DNA of 64,000 bases from Bin87 sp034423595 (GTDB lineage Bacteria > Chloroflexota > Dehalococcoidia > Lucifugimonadales > UBA3495), in assembly GCA_965207025.1 (NCBI GenBank), contig OZ242258.1, forward strand, positions 3,968,001 through 4,032,000. The letters run 5' to 3'. Under the pieces are notes generated by a model. The model was not told where the DNA came from. It saw only the letters and a list, made by a program, of their open reading frames with translations, and did no database searches. The translations under genes were made by a program, and so were the position numbers. Shown piece by piece: positions 1 to 7,931 of the stretch. How positions within the stretch are numbered: the stretch's first letter is position 1; every line of letters starts with the position of its first letter.

Positions 1-753
1 GCCGCCGCGTCCGAAGGCGCCCGACTCATCGCCCAGGCCAAGCAGTGGCCCGCCAACCTCCGTATGCTCGACCCCGCCGAGGCCCAGGACTTCGCCGGAT
101 TGGACGGTCAACAGGCCCTGCTCATCATCGGCTTCGAATCCGCCGAACTCCCCCAGGGCGAGAACATCCGGCAGGCCGTCGCCATCGCCCGCGATGCCGG
201 CGGCTCAATTGACGAGGACTCCATCGTCATTGCCGACGCTGCCGAACGCTCCGACTCCACCGCCGGACGCCAGGGCGCGGTTGGCAGTTGGCGCAATTCA
301 TTCATCAACGCCCCCTACGAGCGCAACGCCACCATCGGCTTCGGCATCGTCGCCGAAACCCTGGAAACCTCAATAACCTGGGAACGCTGGCCGGCAATGG
401 ACGAGATGGTCCGCTCCGCCCTGCACGATGCCCTGCAACGCGCGTGCGGCGGCGGTCGCGTGTCTTGCCGGTTCACCCACGTCTATCCCGACGGGCCGGC
501 TCCCTACTACACCTTCGAGGGCTTGGGCCAAATCGGCGGCGAACTGGAAGCCCACGCCGAAATCAAGCAGGCCGCCTCCGACGCGGTGATGGCCGCCGGC
601 GGCACCATCACCCACCACCACGCCGTCGGTCGTGCCCACCGTCCTTGGTACGACGCCCAGCGCCCCGACCCCTTCGCCGAAGCCCTCCGCTCCGTCAAAA
701 AAACCCTCGACCCCAACGGCATCCTAAACCCCGGCGTCCTTATAGACCCATAG
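1..753 (+). CDS. FAD-linked oxidase, C-terminal part (5' end outside window)
   Basis: The reading frame is open from the first base, so the gene begins upstream and only its last 250 residues are visible. The tail HHHAVGRAHRPWY followed by a KKTLDPNGILNPGVL-type ending is characteristic of the FAD-linked oxidase C-terminal domain of the VAO/PCMH flavoprotein fold (glycolate oxidase subunit D, D-lactate dehydrogenase and alkyl-DHAP synthase relatives). The N-terminal FAD-binding domain would lie before the window. The histidine run and the spacing to the C-terminal Asn-Pro-Gly motif resemble alkyl-DHAP synthase-like proteins more than GlcD, but the substrate cannot be assigned. Its stop is 126 bases before the hicB-like gene, so the two are probably separate transcripts. 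Confidence 0.8.
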   Translation, partial: AAASEGARLIAQAKQWPANLRMLDPAEAQDFAGLDGQQALLIIGFESAELPQGENIRQAVAIARDAGGSIDEDSIVIADAAERSDSTAGRQGAVGSWRNSFINAPYERNATIGFGIVAETLETSITWERWPAMDEMVRSALHDALQRACGGGRVSCRFTHVYPDGPAPYYTFEGLGQIGGELEAHAEIKQAASDAVMAAGGTITHHHAVGRAHRPWYDAQRPDPFAEALRSVKKTLDPNGILNPGVLIDP

Positions 754-879
754 AATCAACAATACTCTCACTCTTGGCCAATAGGATTTACCACGAGTTG
801 GAACATGAGCGAATTACTTACGAACACCCTAACGTGGGACTAGGCAGGAGCTGACACAAGGCACGTCAGGAGGAACGTT

Positions 880-1200
880 ATGCGCAAGTTGACCTGCTAC
901 GCTTGGGGCAGGCCCGGCGATTGGGAAGCCCTCTGCGTCGATTACGACCTTCCGGCCCAGGGAAAGACCTTGGAGGAAGTGCGCCGGGAACTGGCCGATG
1001 CGGTGGACACTTACCTCGAATACGTTGCCGACCTGCCGGAAAGTGAGCAGCGTGCGTTCCTGAGTCGGAAGGCTCCCCTCAACCTGCGTTTGCGGCTGGC
1101 GTTGGCATCCAAGATTTCCTGGATGCTCTCTGCGGCAAAGGTGACCTCTGACAGCAAGGGCCTGGCGCGTGCCAGGTTTGTGGTGACTCCCACCGCCTGA
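880..1200 (+). CDS. HicB-like protein, probable antitoxin
   Basis: A 106-residue protein whose first 50 residues resemble the HicB partial RNase-H fold: an opening beta strand, then WEALCVDYDLPAQGKTLEEV and a helix, like the antitoxin side of HicAB modules. The second half is basic and hydrophobic and lacks an obvious DNA-binding domain. A strong Shine-Dalgarno sequence (CAGGAGG) seven bases before the ATG supports the start. The stop codon overlaps the beginning of a HicA-like frame at 1197, the usual arrangement of a two-gene toxin-antitoxin operon. By analogy it would neutralise the HicA ribonuclease; the function is inferred from family resemblance and gene order. Confidence 0.6.
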   Translation: MRKLTCYAWGRPGDWEALCVDYDLPAQGKTLEEVRRELADAVDTYLEYVADLPESEQRAFLSRKAPLNLRLRLALASKISWMLSAAKVTSDSKGLARARFVVTPTA

Positions 1201-1412
1201 CGTACCGACAGGTCATCAGGATACTGGATGAGAACGGATTCTATTTCGAGCGTTACGGCAAAGGCTCATATCGCGTCTATGAAGGCCACCACAGCGGCAA
1301 ACGATGGTCGGTAACTTTATCGTTCAGCCAACTCGGCGAGGATGTCAAGCCGGGTACGTTGAGCTCGATCATCCGACAATCCGGCCTTCCAAGAGATGCC
1401 TTCCGCAGGTAG
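1197..1412 (+). CDS. HicA-like mRNA interferase, start codon unclear
   Basis: From 1197 an open frame encodes LTYRQVIRILDENGF, then GKGSYRVYEGHHSG, a beta strand, and VKPGTLSSIIRQSGL. This is the double-stranded-RNA-binding-like fold of HicA toxins, with a Gly-Ser-Tyr where HicA has the Gly-Ser-His turn carrying the catalytic His. The family normally starts with Met just before the Leu-Thr-Tyr. Here no ATG, GTG or TTG lies in frame before the stop at 1149; the only candidate is CTG at 1197, overlapping the hicB stop (CTGA). The gene is therefore translated from CTG by coupling, or has lost its start. Its TAG stop lies at the edge of a GGGGCG/CGCCCC inverted repeat (1409-1433). His replaced by Tyr would suggest a weak or dead nuclease. 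Confidence 0.5.
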   Translation: MTYRQVIRILDENGFYFERYGKGSYRVYEGHHSGKRWSVTLSFSQLGEDVKPGTLSSIIRQSGLPRDAFRR

Positions 1413-1445
1413 GGGCGCAAAATCTTCCGCCCCGCTTGATTCCTG

Positions 1446-2489
1446 CTAAGCTATACGAGGCAGCACTTTCTTGTTGAACAACCGCAGCGACGCGGTTTGC
1501 ATTTCGTCGGGCATCAGGTTGCCGTAGTTAATTTCGTAGATCAGTTGGTCCAGCCCCAAGTTTTCTTCCAGTTCGGCCAGACGCTCGGTGACGGTATCGG
1601 GGGTGCCGTACACCACTTTGTCCCGCAGCCAGTCGTCGTAGTCCATGCCCAGAATGATCCGACTCTGCTCGCCCCAGTCGCCCGTCGTGCCGGCGCGCCC
1701 GGCGTAGGAACCGACCCGTTCACCCAGGCGGGTTATCGAGTTCATGGCGGATTCCATCGGATTCCGGTACGCCGCCTCCGTATCCTCGTTGACGTAGATG
1801 GGCACCCGGAGTCCAACCTTCCCTTCGCCGGGATGGCCGGCCGCTTTCCACGCCGCTCGGTACTCCTCCATCGGCCCCTTGAGTTGTTCCAGCGTGAATA
1901 CCCGGGACGGATTCACGATCAACGGGTAGCCCATCGCGCCGATGATGGGGAAACTCTCTGCCGAAGTCACGCCAACTGTAATGGGCGGGTGTGGTTGCTG
2001 ATAGGGTCGGGGCGTTACCGTAAGATCATCACAGGAGTAATGCTCCCCGTGGAAGGAGAAAGATTCCTCAGTCCAGGCCGTTTTGACGACCTCAAGGAAC
2101 TCATCGAAGCGGCTGCGACTCTCCTCAAAAGTGACGTTGAATCCCTCGTGGACGTTGGGGAAAGTGCCCCGACCCACGCCCAGCTCGACCCGCCCGTCGC
2201 TGATGTGGTCCAGAGTAGCCATTTCCTCGGCGACCCGAATAGGATGGCCCAACGGCAGGCAGTACACCGCCGTGCCAATCCGCATGGTGCGGGTCTTGGC
2301 GGCAATTGCAGTGGCGATCATTACCGGAGACGCCAGCACCCGCTCCATGTTGAAGTGGTACTCGGCCAGCCAGCAGGAGGCAACGCCCAGGTCTTCGGCT
2401 TCCTGTACCAACCTGAATGATTGAGTGAACGCGTCGTGATGGTTACCATCAATCGGGCGCGGAAATTCGAGGAACAGTCCAAATTCCAT
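1446..2489 (-). CDS. LLM-class flavin-dependent oxidoreductase
   Basis: A 347-residue luciferase-like monooxygenase fold protein. The N-terminus MEFGLFLEFPRP, the segment WLAEYHFNME (TIM-barrel strand with conserved His) and VELGVGRGTFPNVHEGF are standard marks of F420- or FMN-using LLM proteins; the middle segment ITVGVTSAESFPIIGAMGYPLI is the phosphate-binding strand region. Such enzymes oxidise or monooxygenate organic substrates with reduced flavin or F420; the substrate is unknown. It is followed on the same strand by an acyl-CoA ligase gene located upstream at 2607, so the two may be transcribed together, with a palindromic repeat between them. It is one of three LLM genes in the window. 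Confidence 0.85.
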   Translation of the reverse strand: MEFGLFLEFPRPIDGNHHDAFTQSFRLVQEAEDLGVASCWLAEYHFNMERVLASPVMIATAIAAKTRTMRIGTAVYCLPLGHPIRVAEEMATLDHISDGRVELGVGRGTFPNVHEGFNVTFEESRSRFDEFLEVVKTAWTEESFSFHGEHYSCDDLTVTPRPYQQPHPPITVGVTSAESFPIIGAMGYPLIVNPSRVFTLEQLKGPMEEYRAAWKAAGHPGEGKVGLRVPIYVNEDTEAAYRNPMESAMNSITRLGERVGSYAGRAGTTGDWGEQSRIILGMDYDDWLRDKVVYGTPDTVTERLAELEENLGLDQLIYEINYGNLMPDEMQTASLRLFNKKVLPRIA

Positions 2490-2560
2490 ACCTGCTCTCC
2501 TTTCGCGATACTCACTTCGTCATTCCCAAGGGAACCGTCCAGGCTCCGCGACATTCTACC

Positions 2561-2587
2561 GTCATTCCGGCGAAAGCCGGAATCCAG
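2561..2587. repeat. Palindromic intergenic repeat, family A
   Basis: A 27-base inverted repeat, GTCATTCCGG-CGAAAGC-CCGGAATCCAG type. Near-identical copies occur in other intergenic gaps at 13451-13477, 16173-16199, 17293-17320, 17924-17950, 21989-22015, 25058-25084, 38083-38109, 41153-41179 and 41201-41227. Each can fold into a stem of about 9 to 10 pairs. It is REP-like; no transposase is seen here. Confidence 0.85.
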
Positions 2588-2606
2588 TCGTTGCAATCAA
2601 CCGATG

Positions 2607-4226
2607 CTATACCTGCGAACCCTGGATGCGACGCTCTTGTCCTTCCCACTCACGGTCCCGCAGGATGTACTTCTGGATCTTGCCAGTGGCGGTTTTGGGC
2701 AAATCCCCGAACTCCACGCTCTTGGGCGCCTTGAAGTGGGCGATTCGGTCTCGCGTGAAGTCTATGATTTCCTCGGCGCTCACTGCGCCGCCGTCCCGGG
2801 GCACCACGAACGCCTTGGGCACCTCGCCCCACCGGTCATCGGGAACGCCGACCACGCAGACCTCCAGCACGGCGGGGTGTTCCATGATGACCTTTTCGAC
2901 CTCCTGGCTGGAGATGTTTTCCCCGCCGGAGATAATGATGTCCTTGGAACGGTCCTGCAGCTCGATATATCCGTCGGGGTGCCAAACGGCCAGGTCTCCG
3001 GAGTGGAACCAGCCGCCACGGAAGGCTTCGGCAGTCGCGTCGGGGTCGTTGTAATATCCCTTCATCACCGCGTCGCCCTGCATCACCACTTCGCCCATGG
3101 TCTCGGTGTCGCGGGGGACGTCGGCCATGTTCTCATCCACCACGCGGAGGCCGGTTCCGTACACCATGAACGGAACTCCCTGCCGCGCCTTCACCCGCGC
3201 CAACTCGTCGGACGGCAGCGAATCCCAGTCGGGCTGGGCAGCGGCCACCGTGCAGGGCCCGTAAGTCTCAGTGAGACCGTACACGTGGATGATCTGAGCG
3301 CCCATGCCTTCAATAGTGCGTATCACCTGCGGGGCCGGCGGCGCGCCGGCAGTCATGATGGTGAGCCCGGACAGGTCGGCGGAAGCGGCTTCCGGCGCAG
3401 CATACAGGCCCGTCAGGACGGTGGGCGCGGCGCACAGATGGGAAACGGATTCCTCCCGAATCAGGCGGTACACCTCGGCCGGGTCCACCCTCCGCAGACA
3501 CACATGCGTGCCCCCGACGGCGGTTACGGCCCACGGGAAGCACCAGCCGTTGGCGTGGAACATGGGCAACGTCCACAGATAGACGCTGCGCCAGTTCATG
3601 CCCATTTCCATAGCCTCGCCCAGCGCGTTCAGGTACGCGCCGCGAGGCGTGTACTCCACTCCTTTGGGCATTCCGGTGGTTCCGGAGGTGTAGTTGATGG
3701 TCAGCGTGTCGGTCTCGGAGGTTGTGCCGGGCAGTTCAGCTAGGGGTTCCACCGACGCAAGCCATTGCTCGAATTCGGGGCCGGGTATGTCGGTGGCTAG
3801 GGGCGCGGTGTCCCGCACCTGGACGTAGGTCTCAACGCCGGGGCAGTCGGCCTGCAACTGCCGCACCGTATCGGCCAGCTCGGAGTCGAACACCAGTACC
3901 TTCGCGCCGGAGTGATTCAGGATGTAGGCGATCTCCCGAGGAGACAGGCGAATATTGAGCGCCACCAGCACCGCGCCGATACCCATGGGCGCGAAGTTGG
4001 CTTCCAGCATGGACGGCAGGTTGGGCAACAGGTAGGCAACGCGGTCGCCTGCCCGAACGCTGACGCTCTGCAATGCAGCAGCGTGGCGCTGCACCCGCTC
4101 GTAGAACCGGGCGTAGGTGGTGACGCCGCCGTTGTAGATACAGGCGGCCTTGTCCGGATAGACGGACGCGCTGCGTTCCAGGAAGAGCAACGGGCTGAGG
4201 TTGGCGGATGTGGCGCTGGTCACCAT
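2607..4226 (-). CDS. AMP-forming acyl-CoA ligase
   Basis: A 539-residue member of the ANL superfamily, full length. The P-loop-like AMP motif YTSGTTGMPKGVEYTPRG lies near residue 190, the adenine-binding GLTETYGP near residue 320, the SGDLAVWHPDGYIELQDRSKD hinge region near 420, and the catalytic lysine in KTATGKIQKYILR near the C-terminus. It would activate a carboxylic acid to its CoA thioester through an acyl-adenylate in the cytoplasm. The overall form is that of medium- or long-chain fatty acyl-CoA synthetases (FadD/FadK-like); the chain length is not readable from sequence. It lies upstream of an LLM oxidoreductase on the same strand, and divergent to the selenoprotein gene at 4354. Confidence 0.88.
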   Translation of the reverse strand: MVTSATSANLSPLLFLERSASVYPDKAACIYNGGVTTYARFYERVQRHAAALQSVSVRAGDRVAYLLPNLPSMLEANFAPMGIGAVLVALNIRLSPREIAYILNHSGAKVLVFDSELADTVRQLQADCPGVETYVQVRDTAPLATDIPGPEFEQWLASVEPLAELPGTTSETDTLTINYTSGTTGMPKGVEYTPRGAYLNALGEAMEMGMNWRSVYLWTLPMFHANGWCFPWAVTAVGGTHVCLRRVDPAEVYRLIREESVSHLCAAPTVLTGLYAAPEAASADLSGLTIMTAGAPPAPQVIRTIEGMGAQIIHVYGLTETYGPCTVAAAQPDWDSLPSDELARVKARQGVPFMVYGTGLRVVDENMADVPRDTETMGEVVMQGDAVMKGYYNDPDATAEAFRGGWFHSGDLAVWHPDGYIELQDRSKDIIISGGENISSQEVEKVIMEHPAVLEVCVVGVPDDRWGEVPKAFVVPRDGGAVSAEEIIDFTRDRIAHFKAPKSVEFGDLPKTATGKIQKYILRDREWEGQERRIQGSQV

Positions 4227-4353
4227 GCGGCGGCCTCCGATCGCGATGATTGTTACGGTTTGATGTCATTCTGTACCGTGCGGCCCGAAATGTCCAGAAC
4301 GGCGCTCTGTCGTCGTCATGGTATGATGCCGAAAACACGAAAGGGGTTGCGAG

Positions 4354-4908
4354 ATGACTACGCAGATAGCGCCGGTTTCGGAAGTGGGGCGAGTTACCTA
4401 TTTGGACCCAACGGGGTTTGTACACCAGGTTGAAAGGCAACTGACGCCACGGCTGGATTCCGTAGCGAGGAGAGTCGCTGGGTTGCTGGACAATGGGAAT
4501 GACACGTCCAGCTACTTTTTCACCAGCCTGGCGGAGACGCTGGAGCGCGACTACGGGGTGTCCAAGGTTTTGATGCGCACCAAGTTCACGTCCACGCGCC
4601 CGGCGGAATCCGATCTGATTGACCAGATGGGACAGGAGGCCGACTTCCTGATTGCCGGCGTGGCGCTTTGAGGGTCCTGCACCTCGGGCAGTATGCTCGA
4701 CGCAGTGAACTTTGAAGACCACGGCAAGCCGGCAGCGGTGGTGGCGACCACCAACTTCGTTCGCTTGGCCACCTCGATTGCACGGGCGAATCACCTGGAT
4801 ACGCTGCCATTGGTAACGATTCCGCACCCGCTGGGGAACTCGGTAGAGGCGGCGGAGAGGGCTAAAGAAGTGGCGGCCCAGGTGGTGGCGGCGGTGACGT
4901 CGGGGTAA
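4354..4908 (+). CDS. UGSC-family selenoprotein (Sec at codon 106)
   Basis: Two same-frame segments (4354-4671 and 4693-4908) are joined by a single TGA at 4669-4671. Reading TGA as selenocysteine gives a 184-residue protein with AGVAL-U-GSC-TSGSMLDAV in the middle and VTIPHPLG near the end. The U-G-S-C motif defines a selenoprotein family found in environmental bacteria; homologues with Cys replacing Sec are expected. The Shine-Dalgarno AAAGGGG lies seven bases before the ATG. A compact hairpin starts 13 bases after the TGA (separate entry). The biochemical role is unknown; the Sec-x-x-Cys spacing suggests a thiol/selenol redox centre. A strong terminator-like hairpin follows at 4921. selA, selB, selC and selD are not in the window, so the organism's ability to insert Sec must be checked elsewhere. 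Confidence 0.85.
4684..4700 (+). promoter_or_regulatory. Putative bacterial SECIS hairpin
   Basis: The segment TCGGGCA-GTA-TGCTCGA folds into seven consecutive pairs (one G-U) with a three-base GUA loop. The loop begins 20 bases after the TGA at 4669-4671, inside the window of roughly 16 to 37 bases known for bacterial SECIS elements, and shows the G-U expected in the apical loop recognised by SelB. It lies within the coding frame, as bacterial SECIS elements do. Confidence 0.7.
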
Positions 4909-4920
4909 GTCGAGAGCGGC

Positions 4921-4966
4921 CCCCTCACCCCCAGCCCTCTCCCGAGAGGGGAGAGGGAGTTTTTTT
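4921..4966 (+). terminator. Rho-independent terminator made of repeat family B
   Basis: The stem CCCTCTCCC / GGGGAGAGGG with a short loop is followed by AGTTTTTTT. It sits 12 bases after the selenoprotein stop and is a plausible intrinsic terminator. The same CCCCTCACCC...CTCTCCC...GGGAGAGG unit recurs at 8864-8901, 11229-11294, 13535-13575, 24290-24314, 38436-38476 and 54785-54825. Confidence 0.7.
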
Positions 4967-4995
4967 AGGCACTCTATGGAATCTGCGGGTGGACA

Positions 4996-6093
4996 ATGCT
5001 TAACCGGGAACAAGCTACACGCCTGACCGGGTTGGATACGGTCCAGGGCGCGCTGGACACTATCGAGACCTATTTTGAAAATGGGTGGACGGACGGGCTG
5101 CCCGTCGTTCCGCCCACGGAAAACGTGGTGGCCGATTTCGTGGCAGCGTCCGGCAGGGACGGCGCGGAGGTCCTGGGCTTGATGCCGCCCCGCATGGGGG
5201 TGGTTACGGTGGAAGCGGCGGCCACCAATGCAGTGATGGCGGGTTGTCTGCCCGAGTACATGCCCATAGTCCTGGCGGCAGCGGAGGCAGCGTTGGATCC
5301 CGTTCTGGACATACGGGGCCTGCAAGCGACCAGCGATCCGGCGGCGCCTCTGGTAATCGTGAGCGGCCCGATAGTGGAGCAGGTTGGCGTCAACCACGGC
5401 GTCGGTCTGTTCGGCCACGGCAGCCGGGCCAACGCCACCATCGGCCGCGCGTTGCGGCTGATGATGATCAACCTTGGAGACGGCCGCCCGGATACCGGCG
5501 ATAAATCGACAATGGGCTCGCCATCCAAATACTCCTACTGCATGGGAGCGGACGCGGACACGCCGTGGGCTCCGCTACATACCGATTTCGGCTTCGACCC
5601 GGAAGAGAGCTGCGTAACTGTGTTCGGGGCGGACGGGCCGCGGGGCAACAACCCGGCGGGTTCGGGGAGCATGGAGTTCGCGCTGTGGGTGCTGGCGGAT
5701 TCGCTGCGGAATCTGAATCCCAACATGATTCACGGCGGGCATACCTTGGTGGTGATCAGCCCGCTGATCGCCCACGGGCTGCACGCGGAGGGCTGGACCA
5801 AGCGGGACGCGCAACTGTACCTGTACGAAAAGGCGCGGATTCCCATTGAGCGGGTGCGCCGGTACAAGGAATTGCGCTACGGTCGCAACGTGGAGGCGGG
5901 GGAGCCGTACTTCTGGCCCAAGTGGCTGGACGTCGAGGACCCCACCGAACCGGACCCGATGATCCCCATCGTGCGAGACCCGGACAACATCATGATCGTG
6001 GTAGCCGGTGACCCGGCCAGATCAAGGTCGGCGTTTTGCCCGGCGCGGCCATACAACAGACCAGTGACGAAAGCGGTGCGGATGGTGGGGTAA
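4996..6093 (+). CDS. Conserved protein of unknown function, companion of UGSC selenoprotein
   Basis: A 365-residue soluble protein with no signal peptide or membrane helix. Recognisable stretches include FENGWTDGLPVVPPTE near residue 30, VEAAATNAVMAGCLPEYMPIV near 75, GRALRLMMINLGDGRPDTGDKSTMGSPSKYSYCMG near 155 and a C-terminal AFCPARPYNRPVTKAV. I do not recognise a characterised enzyme. Proteins of this type are, to my recollection, commonly found beside UGSC-family genes. Conserved Cys residues in CMGAD and AFCP could work with the selenol of the neighbour, which is inference. The start is the first ATG after the terminator; the upstream GGGTGG is a weak ribosome-binding site. Confidence 0.6.
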   Translation: MLNREQATRLTGLDTVQGALDTIETYFENGWTDGLPVVPPTENVVADFVAASGRDGAEVLGLMPPRMGVVTVEAAATNAVMAGCLPEYMPIVLAAAEAALDPVLDIRGLQATSDPAAPLVIVSGPIVEQVGVNHGVGLFGHGSRANATIGRALRLMMINLGDGRPDTGDKSTMGSPSKYSYCMGADADTPWAPLHTDFGFDPEESCVTVFGADGPRGNNPAGSGSMEFALWVLADSLRNLNPNMIHGGHTLVVISPLIAHGLHAEGWTKRDAQLYLYEKARIPIERVRRYKELRYGRNVEAGEPYFWPKWLDVEDPTEPDPMIPIVRDPDNIMIVVAGDPARSRSAFCPARPYNRPVTKAVRMVG

Positions 6094-6167
6094 TGCGTCG
6101 AAAGCGCGGTATGATACGATTTTTCTATCCATGAGCGATCGCCACTCGGCATACCGGAGGCAAACCG

Positions 6168-6443
6168 ATGACCACGAAACGGACGCGCAAACTCCCAGAA
6201 CCGCCGGAGATTGCCCTGACGCCACTGGCCGTAGTGAGTGACAAAAATCAACTCACCCTCACGGAAGGTATCCTTGCCAATTTCCCCGGCGTTGACTGTT
6301 TTGAGGTTACGGTTGAGGATGAGCGCGTGGTGTTGACACCTTTCGAGGATACTACCATCGAAGGCGTATGGGCCATAATCGAGGCTCTAGGGATCACCGA
6401 GGAGGATGTTGCCGATGCGGTGAAATGGGCGCGAGGGCATTAA
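6168..6443 (+). CDS. AbrB/SpoVT-like antitoxin
   Basis: A 91-residue protein. Residues 20-60 (PLAVVSDKNQLTLTEGIL then VEDERVVLTPF) form the swapped-hairpin AbrB DNA-binding signature, and the tail LGITEEDVADAVKWAR is the acidic helix typical of antitoxins that partner PIN toxins. It starts with ATG preceded by GGAGG. It is followed after four bases by the PIN gene, so it should both repress the operon and neutralise the toxin. A TATGAT box about 60 bases upstream (near 6110) is a possible -10. Confidence 0.75.
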   Translation: MTTKRTRKLPEPPEIALTPLAVVSDKNQLTLTEGILANFPGVDCFEVTVEDERVVLTPFEDTTIEGVWAIIEALGITEEDVADAVKWARGH

Positions 6444-6447
6444 TGCC

Positions 6448-6858
6448 GTGCTGGATAACAACGTGGTGGTGTCGGCATTGGTGTTTCCGTCGGGCAGATT
6501 GTCCTGGGTAAGTTGGGCATGGCAATCCTCTGAAATCGTGCCCCTAGCCAGTGACGAAACTCTCGAAGAACTGGGGCGGGTTCTTGCGTACCGGAAGTTT
6601 CGCCTCTCCGCTGCCAGGAGGGCGGAGGTTATGAGCCGTTACCGTCGATGGTGCGAGATGGTAACCATAGCTGAACCCCCGGATGTGCCTGAATGCCGCG
6701 ATCCTCGAGACCGCCCGTTTCTGGAACTGGCCGCCGTGGCTCAGGCTGATGCCCTGGTTACTGGCGACGGCGACCTGCTGGCTTTGGCCTCAGTATTTCA
6801 TATCCCCATAATCACGCCGATGGCATTGCGCTCCCGGTTGCAAAAAGAGTTACTATGA
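6448..6858 (+). CDS. PIN-domain toxin, VapC-like ribonuclease
   Basis: A 136-residue PIN-domain protein of the putative toxin-antitoxin PIN family. The acidic active-site residues are visible: Asp in LDNNVVVSAL at the start, Glu in ETLEELGRVL, Asp in CRDPRDRPFLELA and Asp in ALVTGDGDLL. It is expected to cleave RNA (Mg-dependent). The start is GTG at 6448, four bases after the antitoxin stop. The stop overlaps the start of the next gene (ATGA), so three genes are translationally coupled: antitoxin, toxin and a PD-(D/E)XK-like protein. Confidence 0.8.
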   Translation: MLDNNVVVSALVFPSGRLSWVSWAWQSSEIVPLASDETLEELGRVLAYRKFRLSAARRAEVMSRYRRWCEMVTIAEPPDVPECRDPRDRPFLELAAVAQADALVTGDGDLLALASVFHIPIITPMALRSRLQKELL

Positions 6859-7919
6859 CCACGCAAAATACGCTGCTTGCACATATCGTGCCGATGTACG
6901 GAAAAACCGAGTTGGTGGCTACCGAGGCGTTGCGGTACATCCTTGAGCAATCCGAGGCGGCGAGGAAGGCCCTCGAAAGTATGCTGCGCGCCTCCGGGGT
7001 GGAAGTGGGTTCCCTCACGAGGTTCACGACTGAAGAACCCGGCGATGGAGGGGAGCGCGTCGACTTGGTGTGCTCTGACGCAGACGGTGCCAAGCGGGTG
7101 CTTATTGAAGCGAAGTTTTGGGCCAGGCTTACTGATCATCAGCCTAACACCTACTTGGGAAGTCTTCCCAAAGATAAGCCGTCCGTGCTGCTGTTTGTTA
7201 CACCCGAAGCACGCCTCTCCTCGCTATGGCAAGAAATCTTGGTTAGGGCAGACAATCGATTCAATGTGACTCCCATCGACGAGGCTAAGGACTTGCGCAA
7301 AGCCCGTCTCGGCGATGGACCGGCGCAATTGATGCAGACCAGCTGGCGGTACTTGCTAGGCCAGATAGAGTTGCAACTCTCTTCTGGCGACAAGGCTTTG
7401 GAAGACGTCCGCCAACTGCGCGGACTAACCGAGCGAATGGATATTGCCCCATTTCTGCCTTTGCAAGCTGGGGAGATTTCTCAAGATTTGCCGCGCCGGA
7501 TGCTCAGTTTGCGCAGATTGGTGGACGAGGCCATGGATCGTATGGAGAAACAGGGGTGGATGCGGCCTGACAACAAGCGCCCCACCAGAGACGATACGTT
7601 TATCTACTATGGGCGGATGGTGGATTTTGCTGGAACCAGGGCTTGGTTCGGCGTCAATCTGGAAACTTGGGCTGAGTGGCGCAATACGCCCATCTTGATC
7701 GAACTGTACTCGTCAGAACAACTGCCTGAAACCGAAGCGTCCAACCTCTTGCTAAACAAGATAGGTCAACATTTTCCCGGAGAAGGGGCGGACGATAACT
7801 GGCATGTCCCAATTTTCTTGCCGGTGGGCGTGGAATTTGACACCGTGGTGGATACAGTGGTTAAACGGTTGGAGTTCATTGGCAATCTTGTAGATGCCAA
7901 TGGCCCAACCTATGTGTAA
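6855..7919 (+). CDS. PD-(D/E)XK nuclease-like protein, coupled to a PIN module
   Basis: A 354-residue protein. The segment RVDLVCSDADGAKRVLIEAKFWARLTDHQ (residues 68-96) fits the PD-(D/E)XK core: Asp, a strand break, then Glu-Ala-Lys. The preceding helix and the following LPKDKPSVLLFVTP strand complete the Rossmann-like fold. The C-terminal half (from about residue 210) is of unknown type, with RRLVDEAMDRMEKQGW and a strand-rich end. Proteins of this form occur in defence islands as restriction-like or Card1-like nucleases; the specific role here is not known. It overlaps the PIN toxin gene by four bases and precedes a deacetylase gene by 12. Confidence 0.65.
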   Translation: MTTQNTLLAHIVPMYGKTELVATEALRYILEQSEAARKALESMLRASGVEVGSLTRFTTEEPGDGGERVDLVCSDADGAKRVLIEAKFWARLTDHQPNTYLGSLPKDKPSVLLFVTPEARLSSLWQEILVRADNRFNVTPIDEAKDLRKARLGDGPAQLMQTSWRYLLGQIELQLSSGDKALEDVRQLRGLTERMDIAPFLPLQAGEISQDLPRRMLSLRRLVDEAMDRMEKQGWMRPDNKRPTRDDTFIYYGRMVDFAGTRAWFGVNLETWAEWRNTPILIELYSSEQLPETEASNLLLNKIGQHFPGEGADDNWHVPIFLPVGVEFDTVVDTVVKRLEFIGNLVDANGPTYV

Positions 7920-7931
7920 GGATAAATCTCC

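Noticed and set aside
3832..5418. 528-codon minus-strand frame spanning the ligase start, the selenoprotein and its companion
   Set aside because: It crosses two real genes and a terminator and has a composition typical of shadow frames.
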